In this document: positions 1 through 6,917 of the stretch, in pieces | How the letters are laid out: each line of letters opens with the position of its first letter | How positions within the stretch are numbered: the stretch's first letter is position 1 | Assembly (NCBI GenBank): GCA_946185805.1 | Contig: CAMHKU010000020.1 | Coordinates: 1-35,839, forward strand | Direction of reading: 5' to 3' | DNA: 35,839 bases | From: an uncultured Prevotellaceae bacterium | GTDB taxonomy: Bacteria > Bacteroidota > Bacteroidia > Bacteroidales > Bacteroidaceae | Made by a program: the position numbers and the translations under genes | Notes under the pieces: generated by a model | What the model was told of the DNA's origin: nothing | The model's database searches: none | What the model saw: the letters and a program-made list of their open reading frames with translations, nothing else

Positions 1-62
1 CGTCGAAGGCGCAGGCCGAAATCGACAAGTGGAAGGAGGAGCACGAGCAGCCGGAACCCTAA
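1..62 (+). CDS. 3' end of a gene, probably HU-family DNA-binding protein
   Basis: Only the last 19 codons are in the window (frame starting at base 3, TAA at 60-62). The tail is hydrophilic and charged, ending KEEHEQPEP. It cannot be identified from this piece alone. In Bacteroidales the small smalltalk gene that follows is usually found just downstream of an HU-like DNA-binding protein with an extended C-terminal tail, so that is the best guess. The identity is inference from context; the reading frame and stop are seen directly. Confidence 0.5.
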   Translation, partial: SKAQAEIDKWKEEHEQPEP

Positions 63-94
63 GCGCACGGGCGGGGCTGGCGCCCCGCCCGCGC
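63..94 (+). terminator. GC-rich hairpin after the partial gene
   Basis: GGGCGGGGC (69-77) pairs perfectly with GCCCCGCCC (82-90) across a 4-nt loop, and GCGC on each flank extends the stem past a 2-nt bulge. It starts directly at the stop codon. No T-tract follows, so it may act as an mRNA 3'-end stabiliser or a weak terminator rather than a canonical intrinsic terminator. Confidence 0.5.
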
Positions 95-167
95 TATTGA
101 AGAGTGAAGAGTGAAGAGTTTGCTACCGCTCGGAAAGTGAAGAGTGAAAAAATTAGGAGGAACCGAT

Positions 168-281
168 ATGAAGGAAGGAAAGAACAGCGTATGGGAGGTG
201 ATTCTGCGCATCATTATTGCCGCCGCCACAGCGGCAGTGACGGCGCTGGGCACTACGAGCTGCATCAGGATAATGATGTAA
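168..281 (+). CDS. Smalltalk-family small peptide (37 aa)
   Basis: This 37-codon gene is preceded by a perfect AGGAGG (155-160) seven bases before the ATG, which is unusual in this window. The peptide has a short polar N-terminus (MKEGKNSVWEV), then one hydrophobic Ala/Ile-rich segment (residues 10-28), then TTSC. This layout matches the Bacteroidales smalltalk protein family, tiny putative membrane peptides of unknown function commonly found next to HU-like genes. A strong terminator follows. A tract of short TGAAGAG units (100-150) fills the gap upstream. The family name is from memory of the motif layout; no biochemical role is known. Confidence 0.75.
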   Translation: MKEGKNSVWEVILRIIIAAATAAVTALGTTSCIRIMM

Positions 282-322
282 AAATTGAAAAATGAAAAAT
301 GAAAATTGAAAAATGAAAGTTG

Positions 323-371
323 AAAAAATCGCCGCTTCTCAGTGTAAACACTGCGGAAGCGGCGATTTTTT
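323..371. terminator. Bidirectional intrinsic terminator
   Basis: A 16-bp perfect stem is formed by 323-338 and 356-371 (core ATCGCCGCTTC / GAAGCGGCGAT), with A6 on one side and T6 on the other. A second nested stem CAGTG/CACTG (340-344, 349-353) lies inside. It sits between the smalltalk gene (+) and hisB (-), which converge, and has a U-tract in both directions. Short GAAAAATGAAAATT units (282-322) precede it. Confidence 0.88.
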
Positions 372-444
372 GTTTTTTGTTTTTTGTTTTTAGCGCAACT
401 CCTGATAGCAATTTTTTAGGAAAAGGGCGTTGATGTGTGAAGCA

Positions 445-1518
445 TCACAGCGTGCCCTTGGTGGAGGGCAGCTGGTAATGGTAGATGTCGCGGCGGACGG
501 CCATTTTCAGGGCTCGGGCAAGGGCCTTGAAGATGCCCTCTATCTTGTGGTGCTCGTTCTGGCCCTCGGCGCGGATGTTGAGGTTCATGCGGGCGGCATC
601 GCTGAGACTCTTGAAGAAGTGGAGGAACATCTCGGTGGGCATGTCGCCGACGTATTCGCGGTGGAAGTCGGCATCCCAGACCAGCCAGGGACGGCCGCCG
701 AAATCGAGGCAGACGTGGCAGAGGCAGTCGTCCATGGGCAGGGCATAGCCGTAGCGCTCAATGCCGCGCTTGTCGCCGAGGGCTTTCAGCAGACATTCGC
801 CGAGGGCTAGGGCGGTGTCCTCGATGGTGTGGTGCTCGTCGACGTGCAGGTCGCCGTTGCAGCGGATGGTGAGGTCGATCATGCCGTGCTTGCCAATCTG
901 CTCAAGCATGTGGTCGAAGAATCCCAGGCCGCTGTGGATGTCGCAGTGGCCGTTGCCGTCGAGGTTGACGCTGACGTAGATGTCTGTTTCCTTCGTAGTG
1001 CGCCGCACCTCGGCAGTGCGCTCGCCGGCAAAGAGCAGCTCGGCAATCTTGGCCCACGTCATGCCGTCGCGCCCCAAGATGAGGGCCTTGCAGCCGATGT
1101 TCTTGGCCAGCTGTGCGTCGGTGTCGCGGTCGCCGATGACGTAGGAGTTCTCGATGTCATACTGCGGGTCGTTGAGATAGTGCTCCACCATGCCTGTGCC
1201 GGGCTTGCGCGTGGGGGCGTTGTCCTCGGGGAAGTGGCGGTCAATGAGTTGCTCGTCGAAGGTGATACCCTCGTCGGCCAGGGCCTGGAGTATGAAGTTG
1301 TGGACGGGCCAGAAGGTGTCTTCGGGAAACGACTCTGTGCCCAGGCCGTCCTGGTTGCTCACCATGACAAATCGGAAGTCGAGCTGGCGGCGTATGAAGC
1401 CTAAGTGCTGGAACATGCCTTCGGTGAAGCGCAGTTTCTCGAAGGAGTCTATCTGCTCGTCTTCGGGTTCGCGGATGAGGGTGCCGTCGCGGTCGATAAA
1501 TAGTATGCGTTGTTTCAT
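445..1518 (-). CDS. hisB: Bifunctional histidinol-phosphatase / imidazoleglycerol-phosphate dehydratase
   Basis: This 357-aa enzyme carries two steps of histidine synthesis: dehydration of imidazoleglycerol phosphate and dephosphorylation of histidinol phosphate. The N-terminal HAD phosphatase domain (about 1-165) starts with FIDRDGTL, giving the nucleophile Asp9 and acid/base Asp11. The C-terminal IGPD domain (about 168-357) shows the paired metal-binding signatures [15 protein letters not shown] and [13 protein letters not shown] and the usual end PSTKGTL. Length fits the fused enterobacterial/Bacteroidetes form. No other his gene is adjacent. It is the last gene of the minus-strand run starting at the sigma factor. 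Its leader is a block of tandem TTCTAACTCC-type repeats and no TAnnTTTGC promoter is seen. Confidence 0.96.
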   Translation of the reverse strand: MKQRILFIDRDGTLIREPEDEQIDSFEKLRFTEGMFQHLGFIRRQLDFRFVMVSNQDGLGTESFPEDTFWPVHNFILQALADEGITFDEQLIDRHFPEDNAPTRKPGTGMVEHYLNDPQYDIENSYVIGDRDTDAQLAKNIGCKALILGRDGMTWAKIAELLFAGERTAEVRRTTKETDIYVSVNLDGNGHCDIHSGLGFFDHMLEQIGKHGMIDLTIRCNGDLHVDEHHTIEDTALALGECLLKALGDKRGIERYGYALPMDDCLCHVCLDFGGRPWLVWDADFHREYVGDMPTEMFLHFFKSLSDAARMNLNIRAEGQNEHHKIEGIFKALARALKMAVRRDIYHYQLPSTKGTL

Positions 1519-1650
1519 CTTTTGAAGGAGTTAGAAGTCATTTGTTAGGGAGTTAGAAGGAGTTAAAGGGAGTTATAAGGAGTTAGAAGTCATTTGTTTG
1601 AAGGAGTTAGAAGTCATTTGTTAGGGAGTTAGAAGGAGTTAGAAGTCATT
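1519..1650 (-). repeat. Tandem TTCTAACTCC / CAAATGACTTC phrase repeat in hisB leader
   Basis: Read on the minus strand, the junction is built almost entirely of AATGACTTCTAACTCC units, TTCTAACTCC and TAACAAATGACTTC variants. The first unit overlaps the end of the upstream membrane-protein gene and supplies its last codons and stop (AATGACTTCTAA, Asn-Asp-Phe-stop). The same units in the same orientation relative to the following gene precede ettA at 14851-15003. No conventional Shine-Dalgarno is visible. Confidence 0.85.
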
Positions 1651-2637
1651 ACTTGTAGTCATTGCCTGAGCCTTGGAGAGTTCCTGCTGCTCGATGCTGC
1701 CGGCCATGTAGTAGGCGGGGAAGAAGGCGGCCAAGATGACGTAAGCCTGGATGAAGGCCGCAAGCGTGTAGACCAGCAGCGAGAGCCACGACATGTAGGA
1801 TGGCATGCCCAATGGGTCGCCTATGAGCGCTCCTGCCTGCGAGCGCATGTGCGCCAAGAGTAGGATAATGGCAGGCAGAGTGGTGACCATGAGGATGATG
1901 GAGGCTATGAGCGCCACGACGAAGAGCACGCTGAAGATGTAGCCCCAGTGGCGCAGGCCCTGGCTGTAGCCGGAGCCCATGATGCGGAAAAATCGCGTGT
2001 CGGTGGTGGTGAGGTAGCGCATGGTGGGGTAGACCAGTGGCAGCATGAAGACCAGCCCTACGACCATGAGCACGAAGGCCAGAATGACGAGCGTCAGCGA
2101 TTGGCGCATGGCGCCGATGGTAAAGGGCACGGCGACGGCAACGGTGACAACCATGGTCACGGCCACCCATACCACGGCGACTAGCAACGAGCGCACGAGG
2201 GCAGGGCCGTCGGGGCGCGTCACGAGGCGCGTGGGGTAGGGGATGGCACCCTCGGCGCGATGGGTGGCGAGGATGCGGAAGACGTAGGACATGAGCACCA
2301 GCGTGACGATGGCGCTGAGCAGCGACAGTGCCGACTGCATGATGATCTGCTGCATGGTGGCGGCAGCGGGCGCCATGGCTGCCTGTGGGGCGGCGGCGCC
2401 CATGCCTGCCTGAGCAGCGGGAGCCATAGCGACCTGAGCGGCGGTCTGCACCAGCTGGCTCATGGCCGCAGCCGACATCTGGTAATAGAATGCGGTGACG
2501 ACGGCACAGACGAGGGCCGGCGCCCAAGTGGCGCGGAAGATGCGGCGGAAGTTGCCGGTGTATAGATGCAGGCCGTCGGCTATCGTGCGGCGTGCCGACC
2601 GTATCTTCAGCGGGGTTTCTTCAAAGTCTTGTTTCAT
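1639..2637 (-). CDS. Polytopic membrane protein of unknown function
   Basis: A 332-aa protein with a charged cytosolic N-terminus (about 1-35) and about six to seven hydrophobic segments: roughly residues 36-53, 95-118, 143-172, 178-206, 230-262 and 278-312. Between the first two lies a low-complexity Ala/Met/Gln loop (about 65-93) with repeats such as VAMAPAAQAGMG and AAMAPAAATM. I do not recognise a named family and see no catalytic motif. It lies between a GH43 gene and hisB, all on one strand. The final residues Asn-Asp-Phe and the stop are encoded by the phrase repeat of the next junction. Codon periodicity and the membrane pattern support a real gene. Confidence 0.8.
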   Translation of the reverse strand: MKQDFEETPLKIRSARRTIADGLHLYTGNFRRIFRATWAPALVCAVVTAFYYQMSAAAMSQLVQTAAQVAMAPAAQAGMGAAAPQAAMAPAAATMQQIIMQSALSLLSAIVTLVLMSYVFRILATHRAEGAIPYPTRLVTRPDGPALVRSLLVAVVWVAVTMVVTVAVAVPFTIGAMRQSLTLVILAFVLMVVGLVFMLPLVYPTMRYLTTTDTRFFRIMGSGYSQGLRHWGYIFSVLFVVALIASIILMVTTLPAIILLLAHMRSQAGALIGDPLGMPSYMSWLSLLVYTLAAFIQAYVILAAFFPAYYMAGSIEQQELSKAQAMTTSNDF

Positions 2638-2660
2638 ACGTAATATTCTTGATATTGTTC

Positions 2661-3722
2661 TTATTCGTTAAGTTGCTTCGCGCCGACGTACTTCTCTAAG
2701 CGCTTATACTCCTTCTTCGTCAGTCGGAGGAAGGAGCCGTGCTGCGGGCTGGTGACGCCCTTGATGTCCTGCGGGTTGCTGAAGTTGCGCAGGTTCTCGT
2801 CGGCCTCGCAGATGCGGTAGTGCTTGGGGCGGTCGCTATACTGGATGTAGGCCACGCGCCACCGCTTGTCGCCGATGAGCTGGAAGGCGCTGGAGCCCTC
2901 GCACTTCTTCTTGCCCTCAAAGCTGACGTAGTCGTCCTCCACGGGCTCGCCCCATCCAGAGGTGAGGTTCTTCGATGTGGCGGTGTAGATGCCGGGCTTG
3001 CCGCCCTCCTTCTTGATGAGCATGTGGTAGAGGCCGTCGTCGAGCAGGTTGATGTCGGCATCGATGGTGGCATACCCCCAGTCGAAGAGCAGCTGTGGCT
3101 GCGTCATGCGTGTGAAGGATTTGTCGGCATAGCTGTAGTACATGCGGTCGTACTTCTCCTCGCCGCGGTTCCACATGGAGTAATAAATCATGTAGCCGCC
3201 CTTCTGGCCGTCGGGCCACTGGTAGGCGGGGTCCCAGAATATCTGCGGCGCCCACACGCGGTTGATGGTGCTCCAGTCTTTATACACGCTCTCTGCCTCG
3301 GGATTGCAGAAGATCTTTGGCCCCTGGCGGTAGTCGAAGCTGACAGAGGTCCAGTGTATCAGGTCGTCGCTCCTGAGCAGGTCGATGCCGTAGTTGTCCC
3401 ACTCGCTCTGCTTGCCCAGGGCTTTGGTCATGCTGTTGTTCATGTCGGTGGTCACCATGAGGTAACCCTTGCCGTCGTAGGTGCGACAGATGTAGGCGTC
3501 GCGCTGGCCGCCCTCAATGCGGGCGTGCTCGCGGGGATTCATCACGGCATTACCCTCGAAGAGATCCTGATAGTTATAGCCGTCGCGGCTGATGGCGTAG
3601 GCGGTGTACTGACCGCGGTCGCTCATGTGGCAGTAGAGGTAGCCGTAGTCGCCCTTCTGCGGGTTCTGCGCCTCGACTGCGCTCATGAACAGAGAACAAA
3701 GAACAAATAATGTTTTTCTCAT
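2661..3722 (-). CDS. Secreted glycoside hydrolase, GH43-like
   Basis: This 353-aa protein has a signal peptide (MRKTLFVLCSLFMSAVEA, cleavage near residue 18) and a five-bladed beta-propeller pattern typical of GH43/clan GH-F enzymes acting on arabinose- or xylose-containing polysaccharides. Candidate catalytic residues are Asp75 in GGQRDAYICR (general base; often RDPF in the family), Asp221/223 in TIDADI (pKa modulator) and Glu275 in KCEGSSAF (general acid). RVWAPQIFWDP (near 155-165) and the C-terminal SPQHGSFLRLTKKEY are family-typical. It follows a second GH43 gene across a 162-bp gap that may carry its own promoter. Exact substrate cannot be told from sequence. It is probably periplasmic, as there is no lipobox. 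Confidence 0.87.
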   Translation of the reverse strand: MRKTLFVLCSLFMSAVEAQNPQKGDYGYLYCHMSDRGQYTAYAISRDGYNYQDLFEGNAVMNPREHARIEGGQRDAYICRTYDGKGYLMVTTDMNNSMTKALGKQSEWDNYGIDLLRSDDLIHWTSVSFDYRQGPKIFCNPEAESVYKDWSTINRVWAPQIFWDPAYQWPDGQKGGYMIYYSMWNRGEEKYDRMYYSYADKSFTRMTQPQLLFDWGYATIDADINLLDDGLYHMLIKKEGGKPGIYTATSKNLTSGWGEPVEDDYVSFEGKKKCEGSSAFQLIGDKRWRVAYIQYSDRPKHYRICEADENLRNFSNPQDIKGVTSPQHGSFLRLTKKEYKRLEKYVGAKQLNE

Positions 3723-3751
3723 CGTAATATTTTTTAAGGGAAAAGAAATTA

Positions 3752-3857
3752 GAATTTCAGAAACGAATTACCGTAATAAACCATAATTTGTCCATAATAA
3801 CCGTAATTTATATATTAAGGATATTAAGGTTAATTATGGTAATTCGTTTCAGAATTC
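3752..3857. promoter_or_regulatory. Long inverted repeat in the gap between the two GH43 genes
   Basis: The 162-bp gap 3723-3884 is very AT-rich. Its ends form an imperfect inverted repeat: 3752-3772 (core AACGAATTACC) and 3838-3857 (core GGTAATTCGTT), about 20 bp each. Inside are several short CCGTAAT, CCATAAT and TTAAGG units on both strands. It could hold the operator or promoter of the downstream GH43 gene, or be another phrase-repeat block; the sequence does not decide. No clear TAnnTTTGC element is seen. Confidence 0.45.
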
Positions 3858-3884
3858 ATTTTAAGACTATTTGCTATGAATACA

Positions 3885-5672
3885 TTATTTCTCATTGCTG
3901 AGACCAATTGGTGTAACTCTTATCCAGTCGGCTTCCACCCATCCGCGGTCGCTTTTAGCATCGCTCTCGGCGCTGACGAATCCGAACTTGGCACCAATCC
4001 ACTTACCCTGCTTCATGGTGAAGGGCTCGCCAGCGATGGTGAACCGCTTGCCGTCGGCAGAGTAGCTGAAGGTGACGATGGGCTTGCCGCCATGGGGGGC
4101 GCCGGCCTCGGCATTGGTCACGGTGAGGCGCAGGTAGATGTCCTCGTGGATGGCGGGCTTGTAGTCGGTCTTGTCGGCGGCGGTGGGTTTCAGCGTGGCT
4201 ATGACTTGCTCCGTCTGCGGCTTGCCCTTGTCGGCCTGCAGGCAGGTCATCCTCAGCAGTTGGAAAGCGTCGCCCTTGCGGCGGACGACGAGCGCCGAAT
4301 AGTCGAGCCCCATCATGATGAGTCCGCCAAACTGGCCGTCGGCCTTCGATGTCAGACGTAGCTTCGTGGTGGCCTGAAACTCGTCGGCGGGCGTCTTCTG
4401 CAGCAGCATGTTGGGCACGAGGAAGAGGTTCTTCCAGCCCTCTGCCAGCTTATGCGTATAGATGCGCATGGTGCCGAAAGCCGTTGGCACGCCGAACTTC
4501 TCGTCGTAGTTAGCCTGCCACTGCCACTGCCGACCGATGGCAGGACCTTGAACCGGGGCATTGGAGGCTTGAGTGCTGGCCGTGGGCGTGAAGTTGAACT
4601 CGTCGCTCTCGGCGGGCGTCACCACCGTGGTAGCTGCCGCCTGCGGCTTCTTGTAGGTGGCTACGGGCGTGCCCTTGCGGCCCATCACCGGCCAGCCCGT
4701 GCTCCAGTCTACGGGATTGAGGTGTACCACGCGGCCGTAGGCCTCCTTGTCTTGGAAATGCAGGAACCAGTCTTCGCCGTATTTCGTGTGTACCCATCCG
4801 CCCTGGTGGGGGCCGTTGATGCGCGTCTTGCCCTGCTGCAACACCACCTTTGACTCGTATGGGCCGTAGGGTGACTTGGCGCGCATGGCCAGCTGGAATC
4901 CCGTGGGCACGCCGCCGGCGGGGCACATAATCCAGTACCAGCCGTCGCGCTTGTAGAACTTCGGCCCCTCGCAGGTGCGGTTCTCCGTGCCGTTGCCGTC
5001 GAAGACGATGACGGGCTGTCCAATAGGCCGTGTGCCGTCGGCACTGAGTTCGCGGACGGTGAGCACCGAGGCAAACTTGGCGCGCGAGTTGGCCCATCCG
5101 TTGACCAGGTAGCATCGGCCGTCGTCGTCCCACAGCGGGGTGGTGTCTATATATCCCTGTCCGCTGATAACGCAGACGGGCGTTTCCCATTCGCCGGCGG
5201 GGTCGCCGTTCTTGGTCTTCACCATCATCACGCCGTAGTCGGGGTCGCCCCAGTAGATATAATATTGGCCGTCATGATAGCGTATGGAGGGTGCCCACAC
5301 GCCGTTGCCGTGCTGCGGTGTGGCGAAGTGCTGCTGCAGTTCGGGCATGCCGTCGTAGAGCGACTTCAGGGCATAGCCCACTATCTGCCAGTTCACCAGG
5401 TCGCGGGAGTGGAGGATGGGCAGTCCCGGCGTACACTGAAACGACGAGGCCGTCATGTAATAGTCCTCGCCCGAGGGTCCTACGCAGACGTCGGGGTCGC
5501 TGTAGTCGGCATTGATCACGGGGTTGGTATAGGTGCCGTCGCCGTTGTCGGGGCACCACACCTGTGAGCGGTACTGAGCTGCGGCAGGGCTGACGGCGAG
5601 CGAGCAGTTCATGGCTATCAGTGCTGCGAGCATGGTCCGCCTGTTGTTCATGTTAATTGGTAGTTTCTTCAT
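3885..5672 (-). CDS. Secreted GH43 beta-xylosidase/arabinofuranosidase-like enzyme with C-terminal beta-sandwich
   Basis: About 595 aa. The start at MKKLPINMNNRR is preferred over an in-frame ATG four codons upstream, because it gives a normal signal peptide ending near AVSPAAA. The GH43 propeller (about 30-345) shows NPVINADYSDPDVCVG (first Asp, general base), a YIDTTPLWDDDG segment, CEGPKFYKRDGWYW (Glu, general acid) and GPHQGGWV. The C-terminal part (about 355-590, from DEFNFTP) matches the concanavalin-like domain of GH43 xylosidases (GH43_C2 type), including GKWIGAKFGF. This fits an exo-acting enzyme trimming xylan or arabinoxylan side chains. It lies 22 bp after the ATP-grasp-like gene and upstream of the second GH43. 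Substrate is inferred from family only. Confidence 0.9.
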   Translation of the reverse strand: MKKLPINMNNRRTMLAALIAMNCSLAVSPAAAQYRSQVWCPDNGDGTYTNPVINADYSDPDVCVGPSGEDYYMTASSFQCTPGLPILHSRDLVNWQIVGYALKSLYDGMPELQQHFATPQHGNGVWAPSIRYHDGQYYIYWGDPDYGVMMVKTKNGDPAGEWETPVCVISGQGYIDTTPLWDDDGRCYLVNGWANSRAKFASVLTVRELSADGTRPIGQPVIVFDGNGTENRTCEGPKFYKRDGWYWIMCPAGGVPTGFQLAMRAKSPYGPYESKVVLQQGKTRINGPHQGGWVHTKYGEDWFLHFQDKEAYGRVVHLNPVDWSTGWPVMGRKGTPVATYKKPQAAATTVVTPAESDEFNFTPTASTQASNAPVQGPAIGRQWQWQANYDEKFGVPTAFGTMRIYTHKLAEGWKNLFLVPNMLLQKTPADEFQATTKLRLTSKADGQFGGLIMMGLDYSALVVRRKGDAFQLLRMTCLQADKGKPQTEQVIATLKPTAADKTDYKPAIHEDIYLRLTVTNAEAGAPHGGKPIVTFSYSADGKRFTIAGEPFTMKQGKWIGAKFGFVSAESDAKSDRGWVEADWIRVTPIGLSNEK

Positions 5673-5694
5673 AGTTATAATCATTATAATTTTC

Positions 5695-6915
5695 TTAGAG
5701 GCGTGAAAGCCTTAGTTGGTAGTTGCCGTTACTGTATTCTGTGCGCATCACCAGCTGCCGGTCGTCGTCGGTGGGCGAGAGTGCCAGCGCCACGTGACCC
5801 ATGGTGCGCCGCAGGTTTATTTCTACGCAGGGGTGGAGGAAGGCGGTGGGTGATGGGTGATAGGTGGTGGGTGATGGGTGATAGGTGGTGGGTGATGGCT
5901 GGCAGTTGTTGCTCACTATCATCATGTCGACGCCGAAGGGTCCGGCGTAGCTGCCGTTAAAGACGGGGCTGAGCTCGTGGCAAATGTTTTCTTTTACGGT
6001 GTCGAGCAAAGCGACTGTTATATAGCGGCTTATCATTGCGCGCTTGGTGGCTTCCGTGGCTAGGATGTTGCCAGTGTAGGCACCGTTCTGGGTGTGGAAG
6101 AGCGACAGTCCGAGGTAGCTGATGGTGCCGCGTCCGTCGCTGTAGAACTCCATGGCGAAGTCTTTCACCTTATTATAATATGGCTCCACCATAACCGAGC
6201 CCTGTGTCTGTACGACGTTGCGGAACCAGCCTTGATGGTGAAGGGTGACGGGTGATGGGTGAAGGGAGGTATCTTTGGGGAGGGAGAGGAAGCGTAGGCC
6301 GCGGCCGCTGGACGACCAGGGAGCCTTCAGCACCAGGTGGCCGTAACGGTCGAGGAGTGCTTCAAGCTCCTCTAATGTTGTACATTCATACGCTTCGCCG
6401 ACGGTGCTTGATGCCACGCTTGATAACTCGTCAGCAGCAGTGCCGCCCTCTCTGAGCTTTGCCAGCAGGCGGGCGGCGGTGCGGCGGTGCGACAGTTCGC
6501 GTATAGTGTCTAATTGCGATAGGGTAGGGAGCTGCTGCTCGCCTACGCCGCGGCGCAAGAGCAAGGCTCTCAGGGCGCTGTTCCAGCCCCAGGGGTTGAT
6601 GCTGAGGTGTTGATTGGTTTCCCCCTTGTGGCTTAGTCCAGCGACAACGTTGCTATTGCTCGGTATAAAGGTTACTTTTGCTCCGTGCCATCGTTGCGAG
6701 TCTGTCAGTGTGTTGATTCTGTGCTGTAGCTTGTGCCACTGGCGTTGCGCCTGCTCCACGTCGTCGACCATGACGGCGTCTCCCTCCGCCGCCCAGATGG
6801 CAGGCAGGAATCCCAGGTCGTGGCGCAGCTGTCGCCCGGCGTGCGGCGCCGTGAAGTTGGCCAGTCCTGAGGCCAGCGCTATGTCGTGTTCGGGGTTAAA
6901 GATATGTAGTGTCAT
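5695..6915 (-). CDS. ATP-grasp-like conserved protein
   Basis: The start is placed at MTLHIFNPEHD, two bases after the upstream stop, giving 406 aa; the longer frame would overlap the upstream gene. The N-terminus HIFNPEHDIALASG and TAPHAGRQLRHDLGF is highly characteristic of a Bacteroidales conserved family. Later segments look ATP-grasp-like: HLVLKAPWSSSGRGLRFLS (nucleotide-binding lysine and glycine loop), SVMVEPYYNKVKDFAMEF, GPFGVDMMI, and EINLRRTMGHVAL, resembling the metal-binding Glu-x-Asn strand. The ligase substrate is unknown. Between GPFGVDMMI and EINLRR a 7-residue unit SPTTYHP is repeated in tandem (about residues 339-358), encoded by a 21-bp DNA repeat. A second, weaker unit gives SLHPSPVTLHH mid-protein. 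The ATP-grasp assignment is an inference from motifs. Confidence 0.82.
   Translation of the reverse strand: MTLHIFNPEHDIALASGLANFTAPHAGRQLRHDLGFLPAIWAAEGDAVMVDDVEQAQRQWHKLQHRINTLTDSQRWHGAKVTFIPSNSNVVAGLSHKGETNQHLSINPWGWNSALRALLLRRGVGEQQLPTLSQLDTIRELSHRRTAARLLAKLREGGTAADELSSVASSTVGEAYECTTLEELEALLDRYGHLVLKAPWSSSGRGLRFLSLPKDTSLHPSPVTLHHQGWFRNVVQTQGSVMVEPYYNKVKDFAMEFYSDGRGTISYLGLSLFHTQNGAYTGNILATEATKRAMISRYITVALLDTVKENICHELSPVFNGSYAGPFGVDMMIVSNNCQPSPTTYHPSPTTYHPSPTAFLHPCVEINLRRTMGHVALALSPTDDDRQLVMRTEYSNGNYQLRLSRL
5843..5898 (-). repeat. In-frame 21-bp tandem repeat inside the ATP-grasp-like gene
   Basis: Plus-strand unit GTGGTGGGTGATGGGTGATAG occurs at 5864-5884; the copy at 5843-5863 differs by one base, and a partial third copy runs 5885-5898. 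The unit is 21 bp, so tandem copies preserve the frame and give Ser-Pro-Thr-Thr-Tyr-His-Pro on the minus strand. A close relative lies in frame within the nucleotidyltransferase gene at 30414-30438. Confidence 0.9.
6234..6267 (-). repeat. Second GGTGATGGGTGAAGGG-type repeat in the ATP-grasp-like gene
   Basis: Plus strand reads as short degenerate units GGTGAAGGGTGACGGGTGAT then GGGTGAAGGG. It encodes Leu-His-Pro-Ser-Pro-Val-Thr-Leu-His-His in the minus frame, in a region predicted to be a loop after LRFLSLPKDT. It belongs to the same phrase family as 5843-5898. Confidence 0.7.
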
Positions 6916-6917
6916 TA

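Noticed and set aside
829..1404. Long open frame on the plus strand opposite hisB
   Set aside because: Mirror of a GC-rich gene in the antisense frame; valine/alanine-rich with no family signal, while hisB is certain.
2739..3710. 323-codon plus-strand frame opposite the first GH43 gene
   Set aside because: Antisense shadow; the GH43 motifs and signal peptide are on the minus strand.
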